From contig PHAW01000002.1 in the NCBI GenBank assembly GCA_002841785.1, positions 1-61,129 on the forward strand: a stretch of 61,129 nucleotides of DNA, read 5' to 3'. A model generated the notes under the pieces. It was not told the DNA's origin and did not search any database. It saw only the letters and a program-made list of their open reading frames with translations. Of the stretch, positions 9,572 through 17,379 are shown one piece after another; within the stretch, counting starts at the first letter, position 1; the number at the start of each line of letters is the position of its first letter. The stretch is from Deltaproteobacteria bacterium HGW-Deltaproteobacteria-3. GTDB taxonomy: Bacteria; Desulfobacterota; Desulfobulbia; Desulfobulbales; Desulfurivibrionaceae. Made by a program: the position numbers and the translations under genes.

Positions 9572-10498
9572 ATGACTGCGCAGACGAAAAAGAGGCTTGT
9601 TTTTTGTTGGGGCAGAGTGATTGGTCTGGGGTTTCTTTTTTTTCTGCTGGCGGGGTGCGAGGTTGGGCAGCAGGAAAAGGCGGAGCCGGAACGCCAGCTC
9701 CGCCTGGACAACCTGACCCAGCTCCCGGACGGACAAACAGATCCGGACTCGCAGGCGCTCCGGATCGGGGTGGCGGCCATCCTTTCTCCCCAGGGCACGG
9801 TGCTCTCCTACCAGCCGCTCATCGACTATCTGGGTCGCAAGATGGACAAACCGGCCATCCTGGTGCAGCGCAAAACCTATCAGGAGCTGAACGACCTGCT
9901 GGCCAGAAATGTGGTGGATCTGGGCTTCATCTGCACCGGCGCCTATCTCGAAGGCGCCCGGAACGGAACGATGTCGCTGTTGGTTGTTCCGCAGATAAAC
10001 GGCAAGACCACCTACCGCTCCTTTTTCATCGTGCCTGCCGCTTCTCCGGCCCGGGAACTTGGAGACCTGCGCGGCAAGGTGTTTGCCTTCACCGATCCGC
10101 TTTCCAATACCGGCTATAGGTACCCGTTGTCCCTGTTGCAGGACATGGGGCAGCAGCCGGAAACCTTTTTCGGCCGGACGATTTTCACTTACAGCCATGA
10201 CCGGTCCATTGCCGCGGTGATGGAGGGCATTACGGACGGTGCTTCGGTGGACAGTCTGGTGTATCAATTCGCCGGAAAACGCAACCCGGAAATTTTAAGG
10301 CGGACCAAGGTGATCTGGGAATCGCCGGATTTCGGCATCCCTCCGGTGGTGGTGCCGCGCATCATCGCCCCTGCCAAGAAGGCCTTGCTGAAGGAGCTGC
10401 TTCTCGGTATGCACCATAACGCAGAAGGCGAAAAAGCCCTGGCTGTGTTCGGGGTGGACCGGTTTGTCGAGCCTCCCCCCGGGTTGTATGGATTATAA
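9572..10498 (+). CDS. PhnD/AioX-like periplasmic sensor lipoprotein
   Basis: Periplasmic binding protein of 308 residues. ATG 9572 follows AGAGGAGA; signal peptide with lipobox LLAGC (Cys 29). The mature domain starts LRIGVAAILSPQGTVLSYQPL and has the family's 'YQPLIDYLGRK' and 'VDLGFICTGAYLEG' segments. C121 in GFICTGAY is the only cysteine in the mature protein apart from the lipid anchor. From memory, arsenite-sensing AioX-type proteins of this family bind As(III) through a conserved cysteine in the equivalent strand, so this protein is a candidate arsenic sensor. That assignment is inference from position and context. It is followed 15 bases later by a histidine kinase gene and then a response regulator, forming one operon. 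Confidence 0.75.
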   Translation: MTAQTKKRLVFCWGRVIGLGFLFFLLAGCEVGQQEKAEPERQLRLDNLTQLPDGQTDPDSQALRIGVAAILSPQGTVLSYQPLIDYLGRKMDKPAILVQRKTYQELNDLLARNVVDLGFICTGAYLEGARNGTMSLLVVPQINGKTTYRSFFIVPAASPARELGDLRGKVFAFTDPLSNTGYRYPLSLLQDMGQQPETFFGRTIFTYSHDRSIAAVMEGITDGASVDSLVYQFAGKRNPEILRRTKVIWESPDFGIPPVVVPRIIAPAKKALLKELLLGMHHNAEGEKALAVFGVDRFVEPPPGLYGL

Positions 10499-10513
10499 GG
10501 AGAGTCGCCCATC

Positions 10514-11977
10514 ATGCCTGTTTTCCGGACCCAGATGACCGCATTTTTTCGGCAAGCCGCGCGTAAAATTCGATCCGTCTTGCTCAGCGTGCCGCTGAAG
10601 TTGAAGATACTGGGGCTGGCCCTGGCTTTGATCCTTATCGTCGGCGCGGCCAGTATTTACAGGGTAGAGGCGGCGCTCAGCGAGAATTTCGACGATTTTC
10701 TCCGGGAAGAGAGCCGCTTCGTGGCAACGGAATTATCCTATCAGGCCCATGATTATCTGCTGATTAACGATATCTACGGCCTGACCCAGATGCTCAGGCG
10801 CACGGTGCAGAATCGCCCCAACATGCGCTATGGTTTTGTCCGCAATGCCGCAGGGCAGGTGGTGGCCCACACCTTTGAGGGCGGATTCCCCTCGGATCTG
10901 CTGGAAGATGTTCCCGTTTTTTCCCTCCCCGTCTCCATACCGCGACTGCTGCGCACCAATGAGGGGAATATATGGGAAACTACGGCAGGGATCAGCAACG
11001 GCAACGAAGGCGTGGTGGTGGTCGGGGTCAAGGGCGACAGCCTGCGCCAACAGATTGAGGCGATCACCGGATCCCTTGCCCGGACTACCCTGCTGGTCGC
11101 AATATTCGGGGTGCTGCTGTCCCTGAGGTTGACCTGGATTATCACCAGACCGGTGGGCATGCTGCTTGAAGCGACCCGGGCCGTGCGGCGCGGGGATTAT
11201 TCCGTGCATCTGGACCCGGCGGAAAGCCGGGATGAGTTGGGGAAACTTATGGAGGGCTTCAACGCCATGGAGCTTTCCCTTGCCAGCGCGGATAAGGCCC
11301 GGGTGGAGAAGGAGCAGCTCCAGCGGGATTTCCTGCACCGGATCATGGCCGGCCAGGAAGGGGAAAGAAAACGGATCGCCCGCGAGCTCCACGACCAGAC
11401 CGGCCAGGCCCTGGCTTCCTTTATGGTTGACCTCAAGGTGCTTGAAAACGCGCAGAGCGTGAAAGACATGGGCGAGGGGATCACCCGGCTGAAAAAAGCG
11501 ATAACCGAGGAGATGGAGGCGATCCATGATCTTGCGGTGGCGTTGCGGCCCACGGTGCTGGACGATCTCGGTCTGGTGCCGGCGGTGGAGATGCTGGCCC
11601 GCAACTTCGAAAAACGGCACCGGATACAAGTGCGTCTGAATTTCCTCGGCTTTCTTGACCGGCGGCTCGATCTCTGTCTGGAAACCTGCGTGTATCGCAT
11701 CATTCAGGAGGCCCTTACCAATATTGCCAAGCACGCCCAGGCCACCGAGGTGACTATTTTTCTGGAAGGCAGGGAGGAAACCCTGCGCGGCGGGGTTGAA
11801 GACAATGGCCGCGGCTTTGAGCCGGAGAATATAGACCAGACAAAACACATGGGCATCTACGGCATGCGGGAGCGGGTCCAGCTCCTGGGCGGCTCTTTTC
11901 ACATCGACAGCGACGAAGGGATTGGCGCCATGATCTCCTTTGAAACCCCTATCAAACAGGAAAAATGCCATGAGTAA
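10514..11977 (+). CDS. NarX-type sensor histidine kinase
   Basis: Membrane sensor kinase of 487 residues. Helix ~30-49, periplasmic region ~50-188, second helix ~190-210, HAMP ~211-262, then a HisKA_3 dimerization region with H293 in ERKRIARELHDQTGQAL. The HATPase domain follows (EALTNIAKHA, GVEDNGRGF, GIYGMRERV). This architecture belongs to the NarX/DegS/LiaS kinases that signal to LuxR-type regulators, matching the next gene. The periplasmic part has no recognisable ligand domain of its own, consistent with sensing through the lipoprotein encoded upstream. Its stop codon overlaps the start of the regulator gene by 8 bases. Confidence 0.92.
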   Translation: MPVFRTQMTAFFRQAARKIRSVLLSVPLKLKILGLALALILIVGAASIYRVEAALSENFDDFLREESRFVATELSYQAHDYLLINDIYGLTQMLRRTVQNRPNMRYGFVRNAAGQVVAHTFEGGFPSDLLEDVPVFSLPVSIPRLLRTNEGNIWETTAGISNGNEGVVVVGVKGDSLRQQIEAITGSLARTTLLVAIFGVLLSLRLTWIITRPVGMLLEATRAVRRGDYSVHLDPAESRDELGKLMEGFNAMELSLASADKARVEKEQLQRDFLHRIMAGQEGERKRIARELHDQTGQALASFMVDLKVLENAQSVKDMGEGITRLKKAITEEMEAIHDLAVALRPTVLDDLGLVPAVEMLARNFEKRHRIQVRLNFLGFLDRRLDLCLETCVYRIIQEALTNIAKHAQATEVTIFLEGREETLRGGVEDNGRGFEPENIDQTKHMGIYGMRERVQLLGGSFHIDSDEGIGAMISFETPIKQEKCHE

Positions 11978-12638
11978 AATACGCGTCCTGATTATTGATG
12001 ACCATCAGCTTCTTTCCTCCGGCCTGGCCATGCTGCTCTGCGCTGAAAAAGATCTGGAGGTGACCGGCCAGGCGGACAAGCCGGAGACTGCCCTGCGGCT
12101 GGCGGAGGAACAACAGCCGGACATTGTCCTCCTGGATATCTCCCTGCCGGGCAGAAGCGGCCTCGACCTGCTGCCGGAACTGCTGGCCCGTTCTCCGCAA
12201 TCCCGGATTATCATGATGACCATGCATGAGGAACAGCAATACCTCAAAAAAGCGTTGGAAGGCGGGGCCAAGGGTTTTGTCCTCAAAAAAGGGGGAGGCA
12301 CGGACCTGATGTACGCCATTCGGGCGGTGATGCAGGGCGACACCTATATCCAGCCCTCCATGCTGGCCGAGTTTGTCAAGACAGGCGAAGACAAGCGAGG
12401 GGGATCTCCGGAAAGGATTTCCGAGGATGAGCAGCGCTGGGGGATTCTCAGCCAGCGCGAACAACAGATTGTGCTTGGGGTGGCAAAAGGATACACCAGC
12501 CGAGAGATGGCGGAGGAATTTTTTTTAAGCGAAAAAACCGTGGCGACCTATCGCTCGCGGGCCATGACCAAGCTCGGCTTTGAGAGCAGGGCGGATCTTG
12601 TTGAGTTTGTACTGCGGCTGAGGAAAATCAATATCTGA
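11970..12638 (+). CDS. NarL/FixJ-type response regulator
   Basis: DNA-binding regulator of 222 residues. The receiver domain (1-120) has D10/D11, phospho-acceptor D56 (IVLLDISLPG) and a conserved Lys near residue 105. The C-terminal LuxR-type HTH includes LSQREQQIVLGVAKGYTS and TVATYRSRAMTKL. I chose ATG 11970 (MSKIRVLIIDDH), because the longer in-frame start would add kinase C-terminal sequence. It overlaps the kinase stop, so translation is coupled. Its targets are not known. The respiratory reductase operon begins 3.2 kb downstream on the same strand and is an obvious candidate. Confidence 0.93.
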   Translation: MSKIRVLIIDDHQLLSSGLAMLLCAEKDLEVTGQADKPETALRLAEEQQPDIVLLDISLPGRSGLDLLPELLARSPQSRIIMMTMHEEQQYLKKALEGGAKGFVLKKGGGTDLMYAIRAVMQGDTYIQPSMLAEFVKTGEDKRGGSPERISEDEQRWGILSQREQQIVLGVAKGYTSREMAEEFFLSEKTVATYRSRAMTKLGFESRADLVEFVLRLRKINI

Positions 12639-12809
12639 GCCTAAGGTCCCCGGCCGGTTTTAGGCCGCAAGGTTCACCTGTTGCCTACTGCCCCTTTCCC
12701 CGTGCCAGCAAAATCCCTTCACGGAAATCTAATTTTCCCCGCTATATTTTTCCCAAGATTTTCGTCATGGTGCCGTAAGATTTGGTGACGACCAAATACC
12801 ATCTCCTCC

Positions 12810-12852
12810 GCCCACTTCTCCCCTCCTCCCTCCGGGGGAAGTGGGCTTTTTT
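12810..12852 (+). terminator. Rho-independent terminator after the response regulator
   Basis: GCCCACTTC (12810-12818) pairs perfectly with GAAGTGGGC (12838-12846) and is followed by six T. It ends the 9.5-12.6 kb sensor operon. It also shows that the long in-frame extension upstream of the GGDEF-EAL gene is not coding. Confidence 0.85.
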
Positions 12853-12907
12853 ACAATATGCTTCTCGGCCAAATTTCGCGGAAATTGAATACGATCCGCA
12901 ATATCAT

Positions 12908-15691
12908 ATGAAAAAACCATACTTATTTCTCGATCCGTCGGTGGCCGAGATTTTTACCAAGGCCAAAAAGAATTGCGCCGAATTGTGTCGCCCCCAATCC
13001 CTCCGTTTTTTCCTGTTGTCTCGCATGGTATTTTTGGGCTTTGCGGTTTTCATAGCCATACTGGCCACAACCACCATGCTGTACGAACGGCTGATCGACC
13101 GCCAAGCCCGTTTCACCTCGGCATCCTTCGCCCAGCAGGCCTATGCCACGATAAACAATCTCATGCTGCGCGGGCCTTCTCGGCAGGAATTGCTGCAAAC
13201 CATAAGCGATTTCAAAACAGCCCAGCAAGACTCTCCGTACAGGCTGGAAATTTTTCGGGGAGCATTGGTTGAAAAGGATTACGGCTCCATCGTGCAGCCA
13301 CCCATTGACGAGGCCGTCCGGCAAGTGTTTGCAAGCGGGCGCCCGGAAACAAGGAAAAATCCCGAGGCAACCCGTTACATCTACCCTTTGATCGCGGAGG
13401 CCAACTGCCTGCGATGCCACCCCTCCGTCAAGCTCGGTGCGACCCTGGGCGCGGTGGAAGTGAGTCAGAATATCGCCGTGCTCACTGCCCGGATGCGCAA
13501 TGAGTCCATCTGGATTTTTTTCGCTTACGGGTTCATGACGCTGCTCTTCGCCGGGTTCGTGAGTTGGCGGGTGACGGCAAAGGTCTCCGCGGCAATACGG
13601 AAATTCCAGCAGCATACTTCCAGCATACAGAGCGTATCGGACCTGCAAGCCATCGGCCTGCTCGGAAAAACCGACATGGGGTTTCTCGAATTCAATCAAT
13701 CCGTGCAGGCGTTGTCCGAGCTGGCCCAACGCCTGCAGACCATTGCGGTCGACAAGGATATCCTCGAATTTGAAATCAAACTGCTCAATAAGTTCGTCAT
13801 CACCTCGGATGTGGTCAAGGATTGGACAACCTTCATCAAGGAACTGCTCGTCGACATCAACACTATTATCGACACAACCGCTATTGTCGCCTTTTTCCGG
13901 GATCAGGGCCTGGAGGACGCATACACCCTGGATATTTTCTGGCGCAGCGCTCCGCCCAAATCAGTCCAGGCAGGAATGGAGAACATGGTCAAGGAGCAAC
14001 TGTCCGGCTCCTTCCGGTTGGACCAGGAAACTTCCCTTATTCGAGTGACGCACCACGTCAGCAATAACGGCCTGCCGCTTGCCAGGGATTTTACCGTCGC
14101 TGAAATCGATCTGCACACGAAATCCATTTTTCTGGAACACCCCAAGGTGGGAGGGGTTGTCGGCCTCGGAGTCTGTTCGTCCCTGGTGACCGATCCCATC
14201 TATCATCTTGTGTTGAGCTCGATCCTTTCCACGCTGATGAACCTGGTCGGTTCCCTCAAGGCCATTTCCTATTATACGCGGGATTTGGAATACTTTGCGA
14301 CCAGAGACCCCCTCACCGGTCTGCACAACCGGCGGATGTTCATGGAGTTGCTCAACTACGAAACAAGCCGGGCAACGCGGCACGAGTACCCTTTTTGCCT
14401 GCTGTTCATCGACATGGATAATTTCAAGACGATCAACGATCGATTCGGTCACACTGTCGGCGATAATTATCTCAAAAAATTCGCGGAAATGATCCGGGCA
14501 AACGTGCGCGAAGGGGACTTCGTCGCCCGTTACGGCGGCGACGAATTTACCGTACTTCTGCCCGAAACTACCACAGAACAGGCGAACGAGATGGCCTCCC
14601 GCATCCTCAGGGCGACCGCCGCGATGAACATCCCTTCGCCAACCGGCAATGTGACGATCAACGGCACAATATCCATCGGCATTGCCCTATTTCCAGAGAA
14701 TGGCCGGACAGCGGAAGAGCTGGTTCAACTTGCCGACAGTATGATGTACAAGGTGAAAGGAGAAGGGAAAAATGCCGTGGCCGTTGCAGAACCAGCGAAG
14801 ACGGGCGCTTTTCTCAAAAACAAAAAACGCATTGTCTCCATGCTGTATGAGGCTGTTGAGCAAAAAAGTCCGGTGCCGTTTTTTCAGCCGATCGTTGATC
14901 TTTCCGCCGGAACCATCCTGGCCCATGAGCTGTTGATGAGAATCCCCGAGGCAGACGGATTCATGGCCGCGGGAATGTTCATCGAAACCGCCGAGGAACT
15001 GGGGCTTATCCACGCGCTTGACCTGATCGTCCTGGAGAAGGCCTGCGCGGCAATGCGCGACACGGCCTACAGCGGCAAACTTTTTGTCAACATCAGCCCC
15101 AAAAATTTCGTCGTTTCCAGATTCGCCTCCACATTCCATGCCATTGTCACCGGACACGGAATCAACCCCGGCCAGATTGTCCTGGAAATCACCGAGAGGG
15201 AGACCACCCGAGATATCAGCGAGCTGCAGCATTTTATCTTCCGCATGCATAAGTTGGGGTATCTTCTCGCCATCGATGATTTTGGTTCCGGATATTCCTC
15301 TTTCAGATATTTGCAGATCTTTCCCATCGATTACTTGAAGATCGAAGGTGAGTTCATCAGGAAAATACATTGCGACAGCGAATGCCGGGCACTTGTTAAG
15401 AGTATTGTTTTTCTGGCCAAGGATCTGAAGATAAAAACCGTTGCCGAGTGTATAGAGAAAAAAAGTTATGTGCGAACACTCCGTTCCCTGGGGATCGACT
15501 ATGGTCAGGGATACCATATGGGTCGCCCGGTTCCGGAGTTGACCCCGGCACAGAGTATCATGTTGCCGCCGCCTCGGGGGGATGAAAAGCATGACCATCG
15601 CCGGACTGCCTCAACCATCAGGCGGCAGAATCCCGGCGAAAAAATTCTTGAGCCCAATGAGGGTGGAGAGCCACCTTTCCCTGTGTCATAA
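12908..15691 (+). CDS. Membrane GGDEF-EAL protein with CXXCH (haem-type) sensor domain
   Basis: Bifunctional c-di-GMP enzyme candidate of 927 residues. Helix ~33-52, extracytoplasmic domain ~60-198 with CLRCH (C167, C170, H171) as in DUF3365/Tll0287-type haem sensors, and helix ~200-218. A GAF-like cytoplasmic region lies at ~280-450. The GGDEF domain has an intact GGDEF (543-547) and an inhibitory I-site RxxD five residues earlier (REGD-FVARY). The EAL domain (~645-885) has the motif as ELL in HELLMR and keeps NISPKNF, LEITERE, DDFGSGYS and LKIEGEF. Both halves look active. ATG 12908 was chosen because a terminator occupies the longer extension. The haem domain suggests redox or gas sensing. 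Confidence 0.88.
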   Translation: MKKPYLFLDPSVAEIFTKAKKNCAELCRPQSLRFFLLSRMVFLGFAVFIAILATTTMLYERLIDRQARFTSASFAQQAYATINNLMLRGPSRQELLQTISDFKTAQQDSPYRLEIFRGALVEKDYGSIVQPPIDEAVRQVFASGRPETRKNPEATRYIYPLIAEANCLRCHPSVKLGATLGAVEVSQNIAVLTARMRNESIWIFFAYGFMTLLFAGFVSWRVTAKVSAAIRKFQQHTSSIQSVSDLQAIGLLGKTDMGFLEFNQSVQALSELAQRLQTIAVDKDILEFEIKLLNKFVITSDVVKDWTTFIKELLVDINTIIDTTAIVAFFRDQGLEDAYTLDIFWRSAPPKSVQAGMENMVKEQLSGSFRLDQETSLIRVTHHVSNNGLPLARDFTVAEIDLHTKSIFLEHPKVGGVVGLGVCSSLVTDPIYHLVLSSILSTLMNLVGSLKAISYYTRDLEYFATRDPLTGLHNRRMFMELLNYETSRATRHEYPFCLLFIDMDNFKTINDRFGHTVGDNYLKKFAEMIRANVREGDFVARYGGDEFTVLLPETTTEQANEMASRILRATAAMNIPSPTGNVTINGTISIGIALFPENGRTAEELVQLADSMMYKVKGEGKNAVAVAEPAKTGAFLKNKKRIVSMLYEAVEQKSPVPFFQPIVDLSAGTILAHELLMRIPEADGFMAAGMFIETAEELGLIHALDLIVLEKACAAMRDTAYSGKLFVNISPKNFVVSRFASTFHAIVTGHGINPGQIVLEITERETTRDISELQHFIFRMHKLGYLLAIDDFGSGYSSFRYLQIFPIDYLKIEGEFIRKIHCDSECRALVKSIVFLAKDLKIKTVAECIEKKSYVRTLRSLGIDYGQGYHMGRPVPELTPAQSIMLPPPRGDEKHDHRRTASTIRRQNPGEKILEPNEGGEPPFPVS

Positions 15692-15879
15692 GCAAGCTCG
15701 GATTTTAAACCGGAGCCGAATGTGTTGTGTTTGCTTGTGGCGCGTAGGGAAAACACCTACATTTTTTGACAAACAAATCCAAGAAAAGCTGCTACTTGTT
15801 TTTTCTTTTTCATGCATAATAGAGTCGTTGCCATGAGAAAATTCTTCATAGCGCATAGTGCGCGACTTCCATAGGACTG

Positions 15880-16872
15880 ATGAGGATCATGCCCAATACT
15901 CTTTGTGACTCCCATGGCAGAGACATTACCTATCTGCGCCTGGCTGTCACCGACCGTTGCAACCTGCGGTGCACGTATTGTATGCCGAAGGGTTGCCGCA
16001 CCTCCAGAAACGAACTGCTCGATTATGATGAGCTGCTCCGGGTGGTCCGGATCTTTGCCGGTCTCGGGATCGGCAAAATCAGGCTGACCGGCGGAGAACC
16101 TTTTGCCCGCAAAGGCTTGGTCGATTTTCTGCCGGAGATACAAAGCGTGCCGGGCATCAAGGAGATCGGCATTACCACCAACGGCACGCTCTGCTTTAAT
16201 GATATCCCACGTCTCAAGGCCTCGGGGGTTACCGGGCTCAACTTCAGCCTGGACACCCTGTCGCCTGCCCGGTACCGGAAAATCACCGGCGCGGACCTGT
16301 TCCATGAGGCGTTTGCCTCCATCATGGAGGCTATTCTTCAGGGAATCCGCGTCAAGGTGAATGTGGTGGTTCTGGACAACGACAATTGCGATGAATTGCT
16401 CCACCTGGCCGGACTGGCGGAGGATTATCCCGTGGAGGTGCGTTTTATCGAGCCCATGCATTTTAACGGCCGCGGAGAATTCACCCCGCCGCATTGGCAT
16501 GCGGCGCGACTCAAGGCTTTTTTCCTGGAAAATCTTCCCGGCTGCGTCGAACTCCTCAAAAAACACGACTCCACGGCCCAGCTTTTCAAGGTGAAAAATT
16601 ATCTCGGCACAGTGGGCATCATCGCCGGGCACTCCCGCAGTTTCTGCGCCTCCTGCAATAAGGTGCGTCTGACCCCGCAGGGAATGCTGAAAAACTGCCT
16701 GTACGACAACGGCGTTCTCGACATGAAAAGGCTATTGCGCAACAACGCCGATGACGAGGAAATAATCGCCGCCATCCGGAACGCGGTGACGGCAAAGTCC
16801 GCGGATGGTTCCATCGCGGAACAAGATCGGCGCGACCGCATGCCCCGCTCCATGGCGACAATCGGAGGATAA
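15880..16872 (+). CDS. moaA: GTP 3',8-cyclase (molybdenum cofactor synthesis)
   Basis: Radical SAM enzyme that makes the first intermediate of molybdopterin from GTP. It is 330 residues long. The SAM cluster motif is CNLRCTYC. The second 4Fe-4S cluster cysteines are in FCASCNKVRLTPQG and LKNC. LTGGEP (SAM-binding GGEP) and the C-terminal GG tail (TIGG) needed for catalysis are present. A second ATG nine bases on (15889) has a GAGG site and could be the real start. It begins a + strand run that continues with a MOSC protein 6 bases later and the molybdoenzyme itself. This suggests the operon carries its own cofactor supply. A TTGACA box lies at 15766-15771 but no convincing -10 accompanies it. 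Confidence 0.95.
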   Translation: MRIMPNTLCDSHGRDITYLRLAVTDRCNLRCTYCMPKGCRTSRNELLDYDELLRVVRIFAGLGIGKIRLTGGEPFARKGLVDFLPEIQSVPGIKEIGITTNGTLCFNDIPRLKASGVTGLNFSLDTLSPARYRKITGADLFHEAFASIMEAILQGIRVKVNVVVLDNDNCDELLHLAGLAEDYPVEVRFIEPMHFNGRGEFTPPHWHAARLKAFFLENLPGCVELLKKHDSTAQLFKVKNYLGTVGIIAGHSRSFCASCNKVRLTPQGMLKNCLYDNGVLDMKRLLRNNADDEEIIAAIRNAVTAKSADGSIAEQDRRDRMPRSMATIGG

Positions 16873-16878
16873 ATAAGA

Positions 16879-17352
16879 ATGAAAGCGAACACCGGACATG
16901 TGGAAGCGGTCTGTATCAGCGAAAAAAAAGGCATGGTGAAAAAAGAGGTGCCTGAGATTCTCCTGGAGGAAAAATGGGGGATTACCGGGGACGCCCATGC
17001 CGGGATCTGGCACAGGCAGGTGTCGCTGCTGGCCGGGGAAAGTATCGATGCGGTGAAGCAGAAGATGCCCCACCTGAAGCACGGGGTGTTTGCCGAGAAC
17101 ATCGTCACCCGTGGGATGGATCTGATGCAGCTTGCCATCGGCGACCGGTTGGTGATCGATGGCACGGTGGTTCTCGAGGTCACCCAGATCGGCAAGGAGT
17201 GCCACAACGACGGCTGCGCCATCAAAAAGGCCACCGGAGACTGCATCATGCCCAAGGAAGGGATTTTCACCAGGGTTATCCACGGCGGGGTTGTCAAGGC
17301 GGGCCTTGCCATTGATATAGAAAGAATTTCGGGGGCAACAAGGGTAGCATAG
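16879..17352 (+). CDS. MOSC-domain protein
   Basis: Stand-alone MOSC domain of 157 residues, the fold that handles sulfur on molybdenum cofactors (as in the C-terminus of Moco sulfurase, and YiiM). Visible family features are GITGDAHAG, FAENIVTRGMDL, GDRLVIDG and the conserved cysteine segment IGKECHNDGC. It is the same length as other single-domain MOSC proteins next to moaA. Lying between moaA and the molybdoenzyme catalytic subunit, with gaps of 6 and 27 bases, it probably helps mature that enzyme's cofactor. The exact reaction is unknown. Confidence 0.9.
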   Translation: MKANTGHVEAVCISEKKGMVKKEVPEILLEEKWGITGDAHAGIWHRQVSLLAGESIDAVKQKMPHLKHGVFAENIVTRGMDLMQLAIGDRLVIDGTVVLEVTQIGKECHNDGCAIKKATGDCIMPKEGIFTRVIHGGVVKAGLAIDIERISGATRVA

Positions 17353-17379
17353 CCTTAAGCAAACAAAGGAGAGAAACGC

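Noticed and set aside
12782-12907. N-terminal extension of the GGDEF-EAL gene
   Set aside because: It contains a rho-independent terminator, so it is not coding.
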